Shown here in pieces: positions 35,946 through 52,730 of a stretch of DNA of 64,000 nucleotides. The position numbers were made by a program, and so were the translations under genes. Within the stretch, counting starts at the first letter, position 1; every line of letters starts with the position of its first letter. Below the pieces are notes generated by a model that saw only the letters and a list, made by a program, of their open reading frames with translations, had not been told where the DNA came from and did no database searches. This DNA comes from Glandiceps talaboti (taxonomy: Eukaryota > Hemichordata > Enteropneusta > Spengelidae): NCBI RefSeq assembly GCF_964340395.1, contig NC_135565.1, positions 19,764,709-19,828,708 on the forward strand, written 5' to 3'.

Positions 35946-36597
35946 ACTATTTGTATATAACAAACTTAATTAGATCCTACCAAACAACGTAGTTTTTTCC
36001 TGCTTTAATATACTTGGACGCTGTACAAGTGGTAATCGGATCCAAATTGAATTTATAATATTATTTAATTATTAGTATCATTCTTTCTTTCCAAAACCAG
36101 TCATCCGAAATAAACCTTCCATCTCTTCGTTATTATTACTATTCGCATACTACGGTCATATGTAAACTTGTCAAAATTGATCTGTAAATATTCACAAGTG
36201 AACATTTCTACCCTCAGCGTTCCGAGAGTAAACGTTTAATTTGTACATAGTCTATAGACTTGGCTATCCGGTTCGACAACGTCGTTTATAATTAGTAGAA
36301 AAAGGTTTGGTTCTGTCTGGCTAATATGATGAGTCAAGTAGCAATGTCCTTGGGGTACTATCCTCTTATAAGCTGTGTTGGTATTAACATTTACTTATAC
36401 AATTAAATTATTATTACAAAAATCCTCTACTTTCATTCATACATTGATTGTGCTGGTAACATATGGAATTTTATTTTTATTATAACCAGTAACGTTTAAT
36501 CTAAACTCGATCTTTAAAAAAAAGAGCTTATTCTGAGAAGACATAAACCTGTGTTTACAGTTTTACTCCATAAACGAGACGAGGACTGACGAGGTAG
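35946..36597. other. Intergenic, nothing recognised
   Basis: AT-rich sequence without repeats, open frames or motifs that I can support. Confidence 0.5.
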
Positions 36598-36760
36598 ACA
36601 GATTTCAATGCATACATTATTGTCATCGTTGTATGCATTACAAATGTTATTGGAATCACTTTAGAGTTATCTATGGGTTTTTATAGATCTCATTGAGTAA
36701 CATCTTGTACTGACAGCTAGGCTTTGTTCACAACCATCGCACGTCAATCTACGGAAATAA
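36598..36760 (+). repeat. 163-bp duplicated segment, copy 1
   Basis: Matches 47754-47916 over 163 bp with only two visible differences, in the same orientation 11 kb away. It begins ACAGATTTCAATGCATA and ends CGTCAATCTACGGAAATAA. The flanks are unrelated. Near-identity implies a recent copy or gene conversion. Confidence 0.95.
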
Positions 36761-36902
36761 CACAATTTTGAAATATTACTAGAATTACACGACTTACTAA
36801 CGATATAATACATAGATGAGGGGGGGGGGGACTGGTTCGTGCCCTACAGAGGTTTTAACCATGATGCATGTAACATTGGTGGACTGGCATTCAAAGGAAA
36901 TC

Positions 36903-37192
<290 letters not shown>

Positions 37193-37311
37193 CTGTGTTT
37201 CACTGGAAAGGTCACTCAGTATAGTTGGTCAGCCTAGTTGAAGCCAACTGGTAATAGAACCTCTGATCCTTGTTTGCGTCAATAACTGCATGTATTCTAC
37301 ATATTTATTGT

Positions 37312-37465
37312 ACACGTCAATGTAAAAGAAAACAGCAGTCGTACAAAGCACGTGGTTTCAATTACCACTAGAAACCAATAAAATTGGCACATCTATTCAT
37401 TATATCGCCTAATTGCTTACAGGCAACTTGTATTCTCCTTTCATCGGGGAATTTACCACTTTAGA
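37312..37465 (+). repeat. Dispersed repeat family C, copy 1
   Basis: Shares AAAAGAAAAC, GGTTTCAATTACC, AAATTGG, ACATCTATTCAT and TTACAGGCAACTT, in order, with 41785-41915. The copies are diverged; no coding capacity. Confidence 0.65.
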
Positions 37466-38365
37466 TGGGGTCCCCCTCTTGTAAAACATGTCTTTAATAC
37501 GAGATGAAATTTGGTGAATGGAGATTACTGCAAACAAGTATTAGATTGCAATTGTTAGATAATTGCTCTGCTATTGGTGGTAACTTAACTCTAAAGCACC
37601 CCTGTCAAACATATTTAGCATTAACACAAGTTTATTTACGAGATTCATTCATACTTCACCAAACATGTTTTTATTGTACAGAGCCCACGGACTCTAGTAG
37701 AAATTCCCGTCTGACATTTTCACCTGTTCTTGTGTCTCACGCCTCGGGGACAACTTAACTCTCTACCCGGTGGTCGTACATCTTAGGACGACTCTTTTGC
37801 AATAACAGTGTCTTTTATTCTCCAATTGGCCTCGGAGACAACAAGAATTTATTCTGTAAATTCCATGTAATACTGGTTACTGTACAGAAAAGTGGTGACA
37901 TGTATGTTTGCATTGAGAGATCTTGTGTGGAGGGGAGGGGGTCAAGCCGAATGAAAAAGAGAGAGTGTGTCTTATATCTCTGTTGTAATTGGAATTAACT
38001 ACGAAGTACATATGAATAAAGAAGCACTACCAAGGTCAATGTCGTGATCATTTATAGATTACACGTACCGCTGTTTATATCGGTGTGACATTGCGGACAC
38101 AGTCTTAAATTAAAGTTTGGGATCTTGAACAAAAATGTGACGCAAGAGTTTAACCATAAGTGCGTTTCTGGTTCTGATTTTACTGCGTATTAAATAGTAC
38201 ATACAGTATTCTACCCCGGGTATTCCATACCTACTGACGCACACTTCAAATTAAACAATAGATTTCTATAGGCAGAACTCAAATGTGATCTCAGACAGCA
38301 ACGATACCATAATGCCATAACTTACAATATGTTAACAATATCATATGTCTAGGAGCTCACTGTTA

Positions 38366-38373
38366 TGACGTCA
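38366..38373. promoter_or_regulatory. Perfect CRE palindrome TGACGTCA
   Basis: Exact CREB/ATF palindrome. Confidence 0.25.
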
Positions 38374-38860
38374 AATACCAGAGAGTGATTTAGTGCCGTC
38401 GAGGATATGCTACGACATTGTACTATTCAATGGTGGTTTATGTAAGTATTTTCACTAGAGAAAGTAAAAGATCTGTAAGGGAGCAAAATCAGCTTTTACC
38501 ACTTAGATAATATCCTTTTATATCTGGACATTTTACTAAACTAACGAAATTAAAAGTTTGTTTATGATTATCACAATGCTAATTTTTCATTTGGGATAAG
38601 TTTTCACTATTTCCATTGGTGTGTTTTCTCCTGAAGCAAGATAACGATTAAAATACGCATTACTTAGTTACCATGGATACCTTCTGACTTAGAAAGATGT
38701 CTACAGCTCTGAACTGTGCCCTTGTAAGTGATAAAGCGATGTGTGACATGCTGCAACCGGAGTCGACTTGCAATCATGCCAATCATAGATTCAAAGACAA
38801 ACATCCGGGATACTTGCCCATTTAGTGACGTTTTCGTTGCTGCCCATGGCCAATATGAAT

Positions 38861-38874
38861 GTTGCCATAGTAAC
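38861..38874 (+). promoter_or_regulatory. RFX X-box consensus match
   Basis: GTTGCCATAGTAAC fits GTNRCC-N2-RGYAAC at every fixed position. RFX factors bind such palindromes at ciliary and neural genes. Motif evidence only. Confidence 0.4.
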
Positions 38875-41039
38875 TATTGATCCCATGAATGCTTAGGTCT
38901 TTCTTGTTTCAGAATACAAAAGAATATAGTATAAGATAGACTTCACAATCTAGCGTCATTTGGGTATCAATTTTAACGATAAAATTGTCTCAGAAACCTC
39001 AGCACACGTAGAAGCGACTGTAAAATACTCAAACTCAAATATCTTATTTTTTAAACACAGGTAACATCTACCTCCTGAAATTAAATATACTTGAAACATC
39101 TCATTCTCCGTGTCGGAGTTCTCAAAGAGCATGTTTCCAGAGTTAGGTAACATATTTTCTAAACCCCCCCCCCCAAGCAGATTGAAGATAACATATTTTG
39201 TAACCCCCCAGAAAGCAGAAGATAGCATATTTTAATTACAAAATTGTGAAACTTGTTAATGAGTGTTGGTTGATTTGAAGTGGTCCCTGCATTCAATCTG
39301 ATACAATAGAAAACCTGATACGATTTATAGCGAAAGTGAATTAGGCTATGGTATGTTGCCAGCCGATAAATCGAAGAGATAAAATAACCATATCAACGGA
39401 AAGATGGAAGATAGCCTGACAATAAGTCTATTATACTACCAATTTTAATAATGTAAAAATTACACAAATCAATCAATATAGAGAGTCTACTCAATGAACA
39501 GGTTACAGCTGTTACATCCCATAATATCCATCATACTTGTGATAGCATGTATGAGGTACTACTACTACTACTACTAGTGTGTGGGCTGAATTAAAAAAAC
39601 ATATACCTACCCAGAATCTCTGTGGTAGTGGGGGGTGGGGGGGGTCTATATTAGTTATTACAACAAATATTATTAGCCAATTTCATATTTTACAACTTAT
39701 AAGTCAATTTACCGTTCTTATTTGGGATTTTAAGTATAATGTATTAAGTTTTGAATTGTTTAAGTCAATTTCTGTATTTTCTCTCCTTCGTCACGATTGA
39801 CCCGGCATCCTTTACGATTCCATGACAATTTGAAAATATTAGGGATAAAGATGATAAGTTGAATAACCTTACATAAAAGTTGCACAGTTGACACCGTTTG
39901 CCTTTAGAAATGCTGAGGAACTAATACACAATATTTTATTTTAAAAATATGTTGAGGTTCATGTTAATTTGGTCAGCCAAGGAAAGTGAGAGGCCACCTA
40001 TGGGGCCTTATGGCTAAAAGTCGATAAACTCGCAGTGGCAGACCCCTTAGTTTAGTGTTGCAAAGAAACACACTGGGAATAATATAATCAGACCGCCTTA
40101 AGTTTAATTTATGACAAATCGTGAAAAAATGAGTGATTTTGAACGTTTAGGCTTTTGACTCATATTTCGATCACCACAGAACGATGACATAGACACCATT
40201 TTTGTGACGTAGAACGACCAGGGTATATCAATCCACATTGCTTGTTAGAACGTGTTCAACCTGGTTTGTGTGTGGTACAACACGGTTTGGTCTAGAATTA
40301 AATACTGCAACACAGTATAAATAAACAAGTTCTCCTTTACAGTTGTTGGATTCAATAAATTTCTCCCCCCCCCTTTTGTAAATCATTTTTTTACAAAGCT
40401 AGACTGAAATTCGGACCCGTGAGTCCAGGAAATGATCTTCACAAATATTTGTTGAACGTTTTAGTTGATATTTGGTACAAGTTATTAAATAAAACATGGA
40501 ACAGCTGAAATTGAAATAGCATAGTCATTTGTACCTTTTTATGTGTTTTTTAGAGTGGTTATATTGAACTACTTAGGAAATCTAGACCCACAGGAATATT
40601 GACCCGTTTAGTAGAGGAAAATCCAGTGGTTATCATTGTGGCTGTAAAGTCATAAGCTTCTATCTGTATGAATTGACAACTCCGTTATCCATCCATTGTC
40701 TTTTTCAACGTAAAAGACGCCCTTAAAACTTCAATATAAACACAATTTTCATAGAAATGTTATTATGGTGACAGCTTGCACGGTGTTATATTTGTTTCAT
40801 AATCGTTTTACTTTCATCAAAACGCTAATCTCATATCTTTTATTACATTATTTTTCATACAAATTGAAACCGTGCATATGACTACAACGCGTGTGTCCAT
40901 CAAGATAACACGTTTTTAACTTTGACAAATGATTAACAGGTCCAGACCTTTGAATGCCACACCACCAGTACAAGCATTAATATCCATCACCACCTACTTT
41001 CCACAGTTTACCACAATTTCAACATGCTTCAAAAAAAAC

Positions 41040-41047
41040 TGACGTCA
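41040..41047. promoter_or_regulatory. Perfect CRE palindrome TGACGTCA
   Basis: Exact CREB/ATF palindrome. Confidence 0.25.
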
Positions 41048-41116
41048 ATTTTATAATGACCATAATTCACACCCTTCACATTTCTAAGTTTGTCAGTGAC
41101 AGATAGGCATATTTAT

Positions 41117-41370
41117 TATGTATGTGTGTATGTATGTATGTATGTATGTATGTATGTATGTATGTATGTATGTATGTATGTATGTATGTATGTATGTATG
41201 TATGTATGTATGTATGTATGTATGCGTGTGTGTGTATGTATGTGTGTGTGTATGTATGTATGTATGTATGTATGTATGTATGTATGTATGTATGTATGTA
41301 TGTATGTATGTATGTATGTATGTATGTATGTATGTATGTATGTATGTATGTATGTATGTATGTATGTGCA
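41117..41370. repeat. GTAT tetranucleotide array
   Basis: About 60 GTAT units with a GT-rich break near 41225-41250. The overlapping open frames on both strands are artefacts. Confidence 0.97.
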
Positions 41371-41784
41371 TGAGCGTGAGTTTGTGTGCATGCTTCTTTC
41401 GATCGAGTGCTCTTGCCAATGACAATGTGTAGTAATTTGTACTCTTGCAATGCATACATTAGATGTGCACATTAATGTCGGTGCCTTTCCAAGATAAAGT
41501 TGGGTATGTCTATAACATGTAGTTCAATGCCAGGTGACCCCCAAATACGTGTCCAAATCCTAGCACACTAGCTTGATGCCAAATGCTTGTCTATATATTC
41601 TATTGCTAAGCCACCAAACTTTACGTGTCTTGATATATGTCCAATCTCACATCAGTGTACAAGAAACGTTGGATTGCTGGGTGTAATTGTGTTGATCACG
41701 TTTATGTCGTCCTCCTAATAATCCGACACCTGGTACTTACACAAACAACACGTTTTACCAAAGCTTTTCACAATTCTCACTGTA

Positions 41785-41915
41785 AGTGGTAAAAGAAAAC
41801 ATTATAATTTAAAGGGAGGTTTCAATTACCTTGGGAAAGAAATCAAATTGGAACATCTATTCATGAGACCCAGTCCCTTACAGGCAACTTCTACTTGTCT
41901 GCACATTTAACAATA
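41785..41915 (+). repeat. Dispersed repeat family C, copy 2
   Basis: Diverged copy of 37312-37465 in the same orientation. Confidence 0.65.
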
Positions 41916-42103
41916 TAAAGACTACGATAAAGATGCAGGGATAAAGTGCCCCTATGAAACTTTCTTAATGGGTATTAAGTTCCATTGGTTCGGTAATTGG
42001 TCTACGATTGTAAACGAATTGTAAGTCGTGTAAGTAATTGTCAAGTTGACATATCTCCTTCTGTCGATCACAGAGGACAAAACATACTGCTTTGGAATGT
42101 TTG

Positions 42104-42111
42104 TGACGTCA
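42104..42111. promoter_or_regulatory. Perfect CRE palindrome TGACGTCA
   Basis: Exact CREB/ATF palindrome. Confidence 0.25.
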
Positions 42112-42528
42112 CTCAGTACATTTTGCTGCACTTAAAGCTATACTGGGCCCCGAGCCTAATCTCCCTATGGACCGTCCAAACTTTCTCTTCATTTTCAATT
42201 GACCTTGAGGGTAGGTCTATTCACAACCCTGGTGGTCGATATGAGAAGTGAATGAGGAGTGAAAAATGTGAGTTTAATCGTTTTAAAATATTGTAAATGT
42301 TCATGTAGTTGTACAGAAGTGTTTTCAATCCTTGGTACAGCCCTTACGAATTCCTGTCAACTATAAGTTGCTTTGGTACGTCAAAAAAAGTCAAAACTCT
42401 ACTTACTCGTACTCACGTATTCACTCATTTCCTTTCTACCTCATCCGTGCATCCATCCCTTTTCCCCCCATCCCACACTCCTCCCCTCCCTTGCCCGGCC
42501 CCTTCCCTCCCTCCGATCCTCACAGCCC

Positions 42529-42739
42529 TACTCACTCACTCACTCACTCACTCACTCACTCACTCACTCACTCACTCACTCACTCACTCACTCACTCACT
42601 CACTCACTCACTCACTCACTCACTCACTCACTCACTCACTCACTCACTCACTCACTCACTCACTCACTCACTCACTCACTCACTCACTCACTCACTCACT
42701 CACTCACTCACTCACTCACTCACTCACTCACTCACTCAC
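42529..42739. repeat. ACTC tetranucleotide array
   Basis: About 52 virtually perfect ACTC units. The period-4 repeat has no stops in any forward frame, which explains three overlapping open frames of about 150 codons. Confidence 0.98.
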
Positions 42740-44152
42740 GTCTCCACTCTACTAGGCGTTTGGACGCTGGAATTTTAACACCACTGCTTCATCACTGCTT
42801 CTATTGCAATAAACTGAGAAAATAGACGAGAATAGATTCCACCACATACTGGAACTATCATAACTGTAAATTTTGAAGTTTTGATGTTCGGAGAATAACT
42901 TTAGTTTCAAGTTGTGAAACCATCACCGGGGTACTAGCTGCTTTAAGCTCTTTCAAGACCAACGTTATTCCAACCTATAAAGAACCCATTTTTGTGTTTT
43001 TAACTATGCAGATATATACTGTCTTTTATTTTGGTTTTGAATACAGGAAATCGTCCTTGATACTAAATGTTTGTGAAAGTAGTTTACATTAAATTTTGTC
43101 GGTGACAAATGTCTGGATCTTTAAGAGAGGAAGTCTTCATTTTTAGTATGTCTTGCAGGTAACAGGTTATGAACACAAAGTGGTTTAAAATTCTGTTAAA
43201 CTATTTTACAATATAGTTACAGATGATTGTGAAATGTCTTTCCGCCATTTGATACTCTTACGTCGTGAAAGTCTATTAAGTGGCATAGTCGAGGTACAAG
43301 CTGAGTTTACAAGATATTCAAGACTTGAGTGGAGTGAAAATATCTATATTTAAACCCTAAGTAAACTACACAAGTATGAGGCCAAATTGTGTGTTTCTGA
43401 TAACATAGCCTCAGAAAATAGTGTACGTAGGTCGGGATTTTTTATTTTATTTTATCTTTCTAATTAATTTTTGTGTGAAAAAATTGCTTTGACCCCAAAC
43501 AAACAAAATGTCGGCCGAAATACCCCTTCTGTGATAGTTTGATGAAATATGTACAGGTATCACTGGGGAAAGAAAACAGACATGCATGAAGGTGAAGAAG
43601 ACAAAGAATTTTTTAACTTTTTGTTTTAAATGTTTAGGGTGGGAGACTTGAACTAGAGTCGGTGGAGTTATCGGAAAGACACTATTAAAAAAAAAATGAA
43701 TGTCGATATATGCCTTCGTAGTTTATAGCGCCCTCACACGGAAGGCCGTTAGTGCTATACGTCACTGCAGTAGAACGGTCTAAAAATGTTTGGATTTCAT
43801 AGAGGTCTGTCTCTTAGTTTGTCATTTCTTTCCTCACCTCTCCTCATTCTTCCCCTTCTGGCCGCTTCTCCCCTCACTCTTCTCTCCATTGCTCGCTCTC
43901 TGTTAGTCTAGCTCCCACCGTGAGCCGGCCAAAACCTTACCCCAGGGGAACGCCGCCTCAGAAAATAAAGACATTTTTGTAAACTTTGGGATGTGTAGAA
44001 TCATATCACAGTGAGTGATAGAAGAACAATTTTCAGATCAGTTTCTCTCGACGATCCAAGGTAATATAAGTAATAATGTAAACGCATGAAATTCCTCTCC
44101 CGGAACCAGGAGTGTACAGAAGGCCTTTATTTCCTAGAATGATGTCCACCGT
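42740..44152. other. Intergenic, nothing recognised
   Basis: AT-rich, with one C/T-rich stretch near 43.85 kb. No supported gene. Confidence 0.5.
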
Positions 44153-45348
<1,196 letters not shown>

Positions 45349-45821
45349 TTGTATGTATGTATGTATGTATGTATGTATGTGTGTATGTATGTATGTATGT
45401 ATGTATGTATGTATGTATGTATGTATGTATGTATGTATGTATGTATGTATGTATGTATGTATGTATGTATGTATGTATGTGCGTGCGTGTGTGTGTGCGT
45501 GCATGAATGAATGTATTCATGCATGGGTCTGTCTGTCTGTCTGACTGACTATCTATATGGATGGATGGATGGTCGGACGGGCGAACCTATGAGATGAACG
45601 AACGAACAAACGAACAAGCAAACAAGGAGTGAATGTATGAATGAATGAATGAATGAATGAATGAATGAATGAATGAATGAATGAATGAATGAATGAATGA
45701 ATGAAAGAAAGAAAGAAAGAAAGAATGGATGGATGGATGGATGGATCGATAGATGGGTGGATGGAATGGATGGATGGATGGATAGATGGAAGGATGGTTG
45801 GATGGATAAATGGATGGATGG

Positions 45822-45878
<57 letters not shown>

Positions 45879-45896
45879 TGTGTGTGTGTGTGTGTA
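45349..45896. repeat. Chain of tetranucleotide arrays
   Basis: In order: GTAT (45349-45480), a GT/GC mix, short CTGT, GAAT (about 45635-45705), GAAA, GGAT (about 45726-45823), GA and GT. Neighbouring blocks differ by single-base changes of the unit. Confidence 0.95.
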
Positions 45897-46843
<947 letters not shown>

Positions 46844-48279
46844 GGTGGATTGATTGGCATGTAGTGTTGTATATAGATGGGTTTGGTTTTTTAGCTGGCG
46901 AGACATTTAGTCATACAACCGGAACACAATGTTTTTTTTTTAAAACAGCGATTTCCTTTTATGTAGACATATACACACATTTAACACAATTACATATTTC
47001 TGCAGAAACTATTCGTGTTTGGGACTACATTACGGGGTTATGTTGCACTCTCCATATGACGTCGTTGTAGATGTATAGTGCTGGCCAGGTTTCCCACTCA
47101 ATTCACAGTCTGTTCTGGAGTCACCCAGTCTCGACAACATAGCACCTGCGGGCTCCGTGTGAGTAATCGTTCCCGACTGTTCGAGTCATTACTCCAGGAG
47201 TCCCCCAAATTCACACTCGTCAAGTGAGACATTTTCATTACAATATGTGACATATGAGTACGTAACACATGGTTCAGGTCAAAGTGCTCATGTAAATGTG
47301 GCATATAAAACCAATGATTACGTACAGTTTCTATATAATCTTCTCCAATTTTAATACTAACCACGTTACAGCTATGGATATGGAATTCATTATTTTATTC
47401 TGTCTGGGGAGATGCTTAACACGTGACACTCTCTTTGTACACACTAAAATTACGTTAAACAAAAAAAAAACCCGAATCTGCGAACTTGTCAAAGATCGAC
47501 TAATTATTAAAATTAAATGGAGAGTAAATATTACTGTTTTGCCGACATCATAAAACCGTTCAATAAAAATTTATTATAATAAATTGTCAAAATTGAATTA
47601 CTTTTGTCACAACTGTTTTTGCACATATGTTTGCAATGATAACAGTGTGCGTGTCAGCTGTGTACTGTTTGGCAAACAAGCAATTATCGACATTAAACAT
47701 AGTCCAGAAAAAAGGCTATTTTCGTGTGACGTAAACGGTTCAGGTTTGTCATTACAGATTTCAATGCATATATTGTTGTCATCGTTGTATGCATTACAAA
47801 TGTTATTGGAATCACTTTAGAGTTATCTATGGGTTTTTATAGATCTCATTGAGTAACATCTTGTACTGACAGCTAGGCTTTGTTCACAACCATCGCACGT
47901 CAATCTACGGAAATAAATGTCGTTCCGTGATATTTCTAACTCTGATAGGGTCGTCTGAGGGATCAGCCACTTCCGTTGGAAATAAATTGAGAGATTTTCA
48001 TTGGATTGTATACGATGTCGTGTTGCTTGGAAAGATACTACACTGATGTGACGTTTTCCCACCAAAATGAATATATTGAAGTAATTATTAACTTCTTTGA
48101 ACATTTAAGATTAACTTGATAGCATATATATGTATCGATGATTGGTAATTAAAAATGGCGAATGCTGGTTTCGTAGTCAACAATGGAAAACGAAGTTCTT
48201 CACGTTCCTGTATCTACTGTATATTATCTCTCAACGCTTACAAGCCTTTTCACTAAACTTTTATTGACAACAAATACAA
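46844..48279. other. Intergenic, no gene recognised
   Basis: AT-rich DNA that includes copy 2 of the 163-bp duplication. Short open frames lack recognisable domains. Confidence 0.5.
47754..47916 (+). repeat. 163-bp duplicated segment, copy 2
   Basis: Differs from 36598-36760 at two visible positions (CATATATTGTTG versus CATACATTATTG). Unrelated flanks on both sides. Confidence 0.95.
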
Positions 48280-48617
48280 ATAGAAATACCCATATAAATA
48301 TGAATATAAATATAAATTTAAATATAAATATAAATATAAATATAAATATAAATATAAATATAAATATAAATATAAATATAAATATAAATATGAATATAAA
48401 TATAAATACAAATACATATACAAATATGAATATAAATACAAATACAAATACAAATACAAATACAAATACAAATACAAATACAAATACAAATACAAATATA
48501 AATATAAATACAAATATAAATACAAATACAAATACAAATACAAATACAAATACAAATGCAAATACAAATACAAATACAAATACAAATACAAATACAAATA
48601 CAAATACAAATACAAAC
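48280..48617. repeat. Hexanucleotide AAATAT / AAATAC array
   Basis: About 55 six-base units. The left half is mostly AAATAT and the right half AAATAC, with a few G substitutions. A 6-bp period keeps one frame stop-free, so an Asn-Ile / Asn-Thr 'protein' of 163 codons appears; it is not a gene. Confidence 0.96.
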
Positions 48618-48817
48618 TTTGGATTCAATATATTTGAGTCTTGTATAATTGAGGTTTTCAAAGTAGGCAAGTGAATGAGCATTCCAAAATAAATCCAACT
48701 ATGCCTAGCAACAAAGACTACGCTCATAGCATCAGTCAAATGCCGCCTAGTAGTACAACCAGTGGTGATCTGAACTCATCTGCGTCAAAGAAATATATTA
48801 ATGTTAGTAAGGTGCTT

Positions 48818-49004
48818 GCTGCGTCAGACGATAAAGTGTAGCAATGTTGGTAAGAGTTTTGCTGCGTCAGACGATAAAATGTAGCAATGTTGGTAAGAGT
48901 TTTGCTGCGTCAGACGATAAAATGTAGCAATGTTGGTAAGAGTTTTGCTGCTAAGTCAGACGATAAAATGTAGCAATGTTGGTAAGAGTTTTGTCGCGTC
49001 AGAC
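48818..49004 (+). repeat. 43-bp minisatellite, about 4.3 copies
   Basis: Starts at 48818, 48861, 48904, 48947 and 48993. The unit is GCTGCGTCAGACGATAAAAT then GTAGCAATGTTGGTAAGAGT and TTT. The fourth unit has a 3-bp insertion. Confidence 0.95.
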
Positions 49005-49084
49005 AATGTTCTGTTTCTGGTTAACTGAATTCTATTGTACACAACTTCCTGTCTTTGGTTATCTATTATACATATGTACAGTAG

Positions 49085-49380
<296 letters not shown>

Positions 49381-50067
49381 ATACAGTTATCCCAAATCAC
49401 ATGAGTGGTTGCAAATAAAATTCATCACCAGTTTAGAAAAGCAATTCATTTTGTGTAGATAGGTTTCTAAGCCTTATTATACAAAGCGCTGAACGCCTTG
49501 TGGCAATATGTTCAATATCCAATACACCGAATAACTCTTTCCGCAGGGTTACTTGTAAACCGGTAGATATTCTACAAGACGGTACATGCTTCACCGCTGA
49601 CCGTAGCAAGTGCATTTCCCAAGAATGGCAACGTCACTTGCACTATACTAAGTTTTCTCCAAGGTTTAGGTAATATATGAATCATAAGAAAACAGCGCCA
49701 TCTCTAATCTTATACACAATCGTTTGTTTTCACAGTCGTTTCTTGTAACTCGCGTATTTGTCACCAGTGGCAAGATTTTTAGATTCAGTTATTCTGTTCG
49801 GTCTGTTCTATACGAATGATGCATGCTGAATGGAGTTATACACATTTCCATGTCCTTCGCCGAACTCACGGAATGTCATCAACCCATTCACTACCTACAG
49901 TGAGAATACTTACTTACACGTAGGACATATTGGACTGAGAAAATTAAAGTCTCTCAGATGTGCTTAGAGGGTAACTTCCCAATTGTGTGCAGATACAATG
50001 CCATCTGCTGTACCTCGAGTATTGGTTGAAAGTGAGGTTGAATTTCTTGTATAGTAGAATTATTTGC

Positions 50068-50074
<7 letters not shown>
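49381..50074. other. Intergenic, nothing recognised
   Basis: No gene or repeat that I can support. Confidence 0.5.
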
Positions 50075-50540
<466 letters not shown>

Positions 50541-52073
50541 TAACGCTATAGTTTTCGAATTACAATGTCACCACTATCTTGGGATCTTTGGTTAGTATGT
50601 ACCGACTTTGACAAGGTACGATTTATTCGATCCAACCTCTACTTGAAAGAAGAATGTTAGCTTTAGTTGTGGTCAATAGAATACTTCTTAAGAGTCGAAA
50701 GGAAGCAATGAATGAGTTCTTCAAGACGTGTCGAAGTGGGCGTTTTCCTATTGACAGAGGACTAAGTCAGTTTTCCTCAATTCACACCTTGTAAGGGTTG
50801 TTTTGTTTGCAATTAGTGAAATGAATATGGCCATGTCGACAACCTACACCATTCCGATAGATTATGATGGTTGACAGTTGACAACTCGATGCCCTTAGCT
50901 TTTCAGTTCATATATTTTGAACAAACGGAAAATATACCCTAAAACATATAAACACTTAAAGTCTTTCCCGTATCAAAAACTATTTCTCTAGTCTCCGAAG
51001 AGTTAAGTTTTACAGGCCGAAATAATTTCTGCCGACCGTTCGCAAGATTTGGGCAGACGACAAAAAGTGGCAGATGAAATTTACATTGTGGTGTGATGAA
51101 TGATATCCAGTAGTAGGTGGACAGTGTGATCTTAGTGACCTCGTCCGCGGTATTACAAACAAATGAATGTTTTACGTACGTGCTTGTTGCCTGTATGCGA
51201 ATGCACATACACAGAAGCTCAACAAACATATGATCTATCATTTTGTCTCGTTCACACCGCTACCTCTTTTTAATGACGCCAATTGAACACTTTATCCCTC
51301 CGTAGAATACAAACGCTCTTTCATACAGCCACTATTGACGTTCTCAAGCATTCATAAGCTTCGGCCACTGCAAGTCAACAAAGAGAAAAGCGTGACACCC
51401 GTAATATACATATATCAACGCATTGTTCAGAGCTCTAGTATGCGTAACGTTGATGATGGCTCATATATAGTACTCTCCCAACGCCTTTTATACTCGCTAC
51501 AATGATTTTATTATGTTCCTAACGCCTTTCAGGTGATAAATGCAAACGATAGAAAACAATTTGTTTTAAATCTATAGTTATCGGTGTACTTCTAGTCCTC
51601 GAAACGCCGGTTTGAAATCCGCTGTCTAATTTCATGAGATTTATCGATTCCCTTTTTTTTCTCAAGTCCACTTCTGAATACCTAATATTGTATCCCCGTA
51701 CACATCTAACTTTTGTATGCATGTTCAAAAAATACACTGATTCACCTTGGTAATCTTTTACACGCATACAGATATTTCCAAGTATATTAGCAAGGACGTT
51801 TTTTTCTTATTGGACATCTACATTATATTTATTTTCTAAAGACAAGAACGTCCACCATACCATCTTCGCCATAAAATCATGGTCCGTTTGTGACAATCTA
51901 TAAGCCAAACTGTATGTTTGTTTGTCAGAATAAGTTGAACATAAGAGCTTACGAGGGGTGTTTGGTAACTCCACAAGCAAAACGTTGTAATCTTGTAACG
52001 CGGTTGAAAGAACAGAGTGTATCACGCATGTCCATTTCACCACCAAGTACACATGGACATGCATATATATGCA
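50541..52073. other. Intergenic, no gene recognised
   Basis: Unique-looking sequence without repeats. Several open frames of 80-100 codons show no recognisable domain. Confidence 0.5.
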
Positions 52074-52156
52074 CGTATGTATGTATGTATGTATGTATGT
52101 ATGTATGTATGTATGTATGTATGTATGTATGTATGTATGTATGTATGTATATCTAA

Positions 52157-52194
<38 letters not shown>

Positions 52195-52305
52195 GCTAGG
52201 TAGGTAGGTAGGTAGGTAGGTAGGTAGGTAGGTAGGTGTGTATGTATGTATGTATGTATGTATGTATGTATGTATGTATGTATGTATGTATGTATGTATA
52301 TCTAA

Positions 52306-52403
<98 letters not shown>

Positions 52404-52693
52404 CCTACCTACCTACCTACCTACCTACCTACCTACCTACCTACCTACCTACCTATCTACTGACCTACCTAGGCCTACCTACCTACCTACCTACCTACCT
52501 ACCTACCTACCTACCTACCTACCTACCCACCTACCTACCTACCTACCTAGCTAGCTAGCTAGCTAGGTAGGTAGGTAGGTAGGTAGGTAGGTAGGTAGGT
52601 AGGTAGGTAGGTATGTATGTATGTATGTATGTATGTATGTATGTATGTATGTATGTATGTATGTATGTATGTATGTATGTATGTATGTATGTA

Positions 52694-52730
<37 letters not shown>

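Larger units (their letters stand above)
37466..41116. other. Intergenic, no gene recognised
   Basis: AT-rich DNA with a CRE palindrome (38366), an exact X-box (38861) and a short (TAC)n run near 39555. No conserved protein in the open frames. Confidence 0.5.

Noticed and set aside
42309-42825. Three overlapping Thr-His-Ser-Leu frames of about 150 codons
   Set aside because: All come from the ACTC array, which is stop-free in each forward frame.
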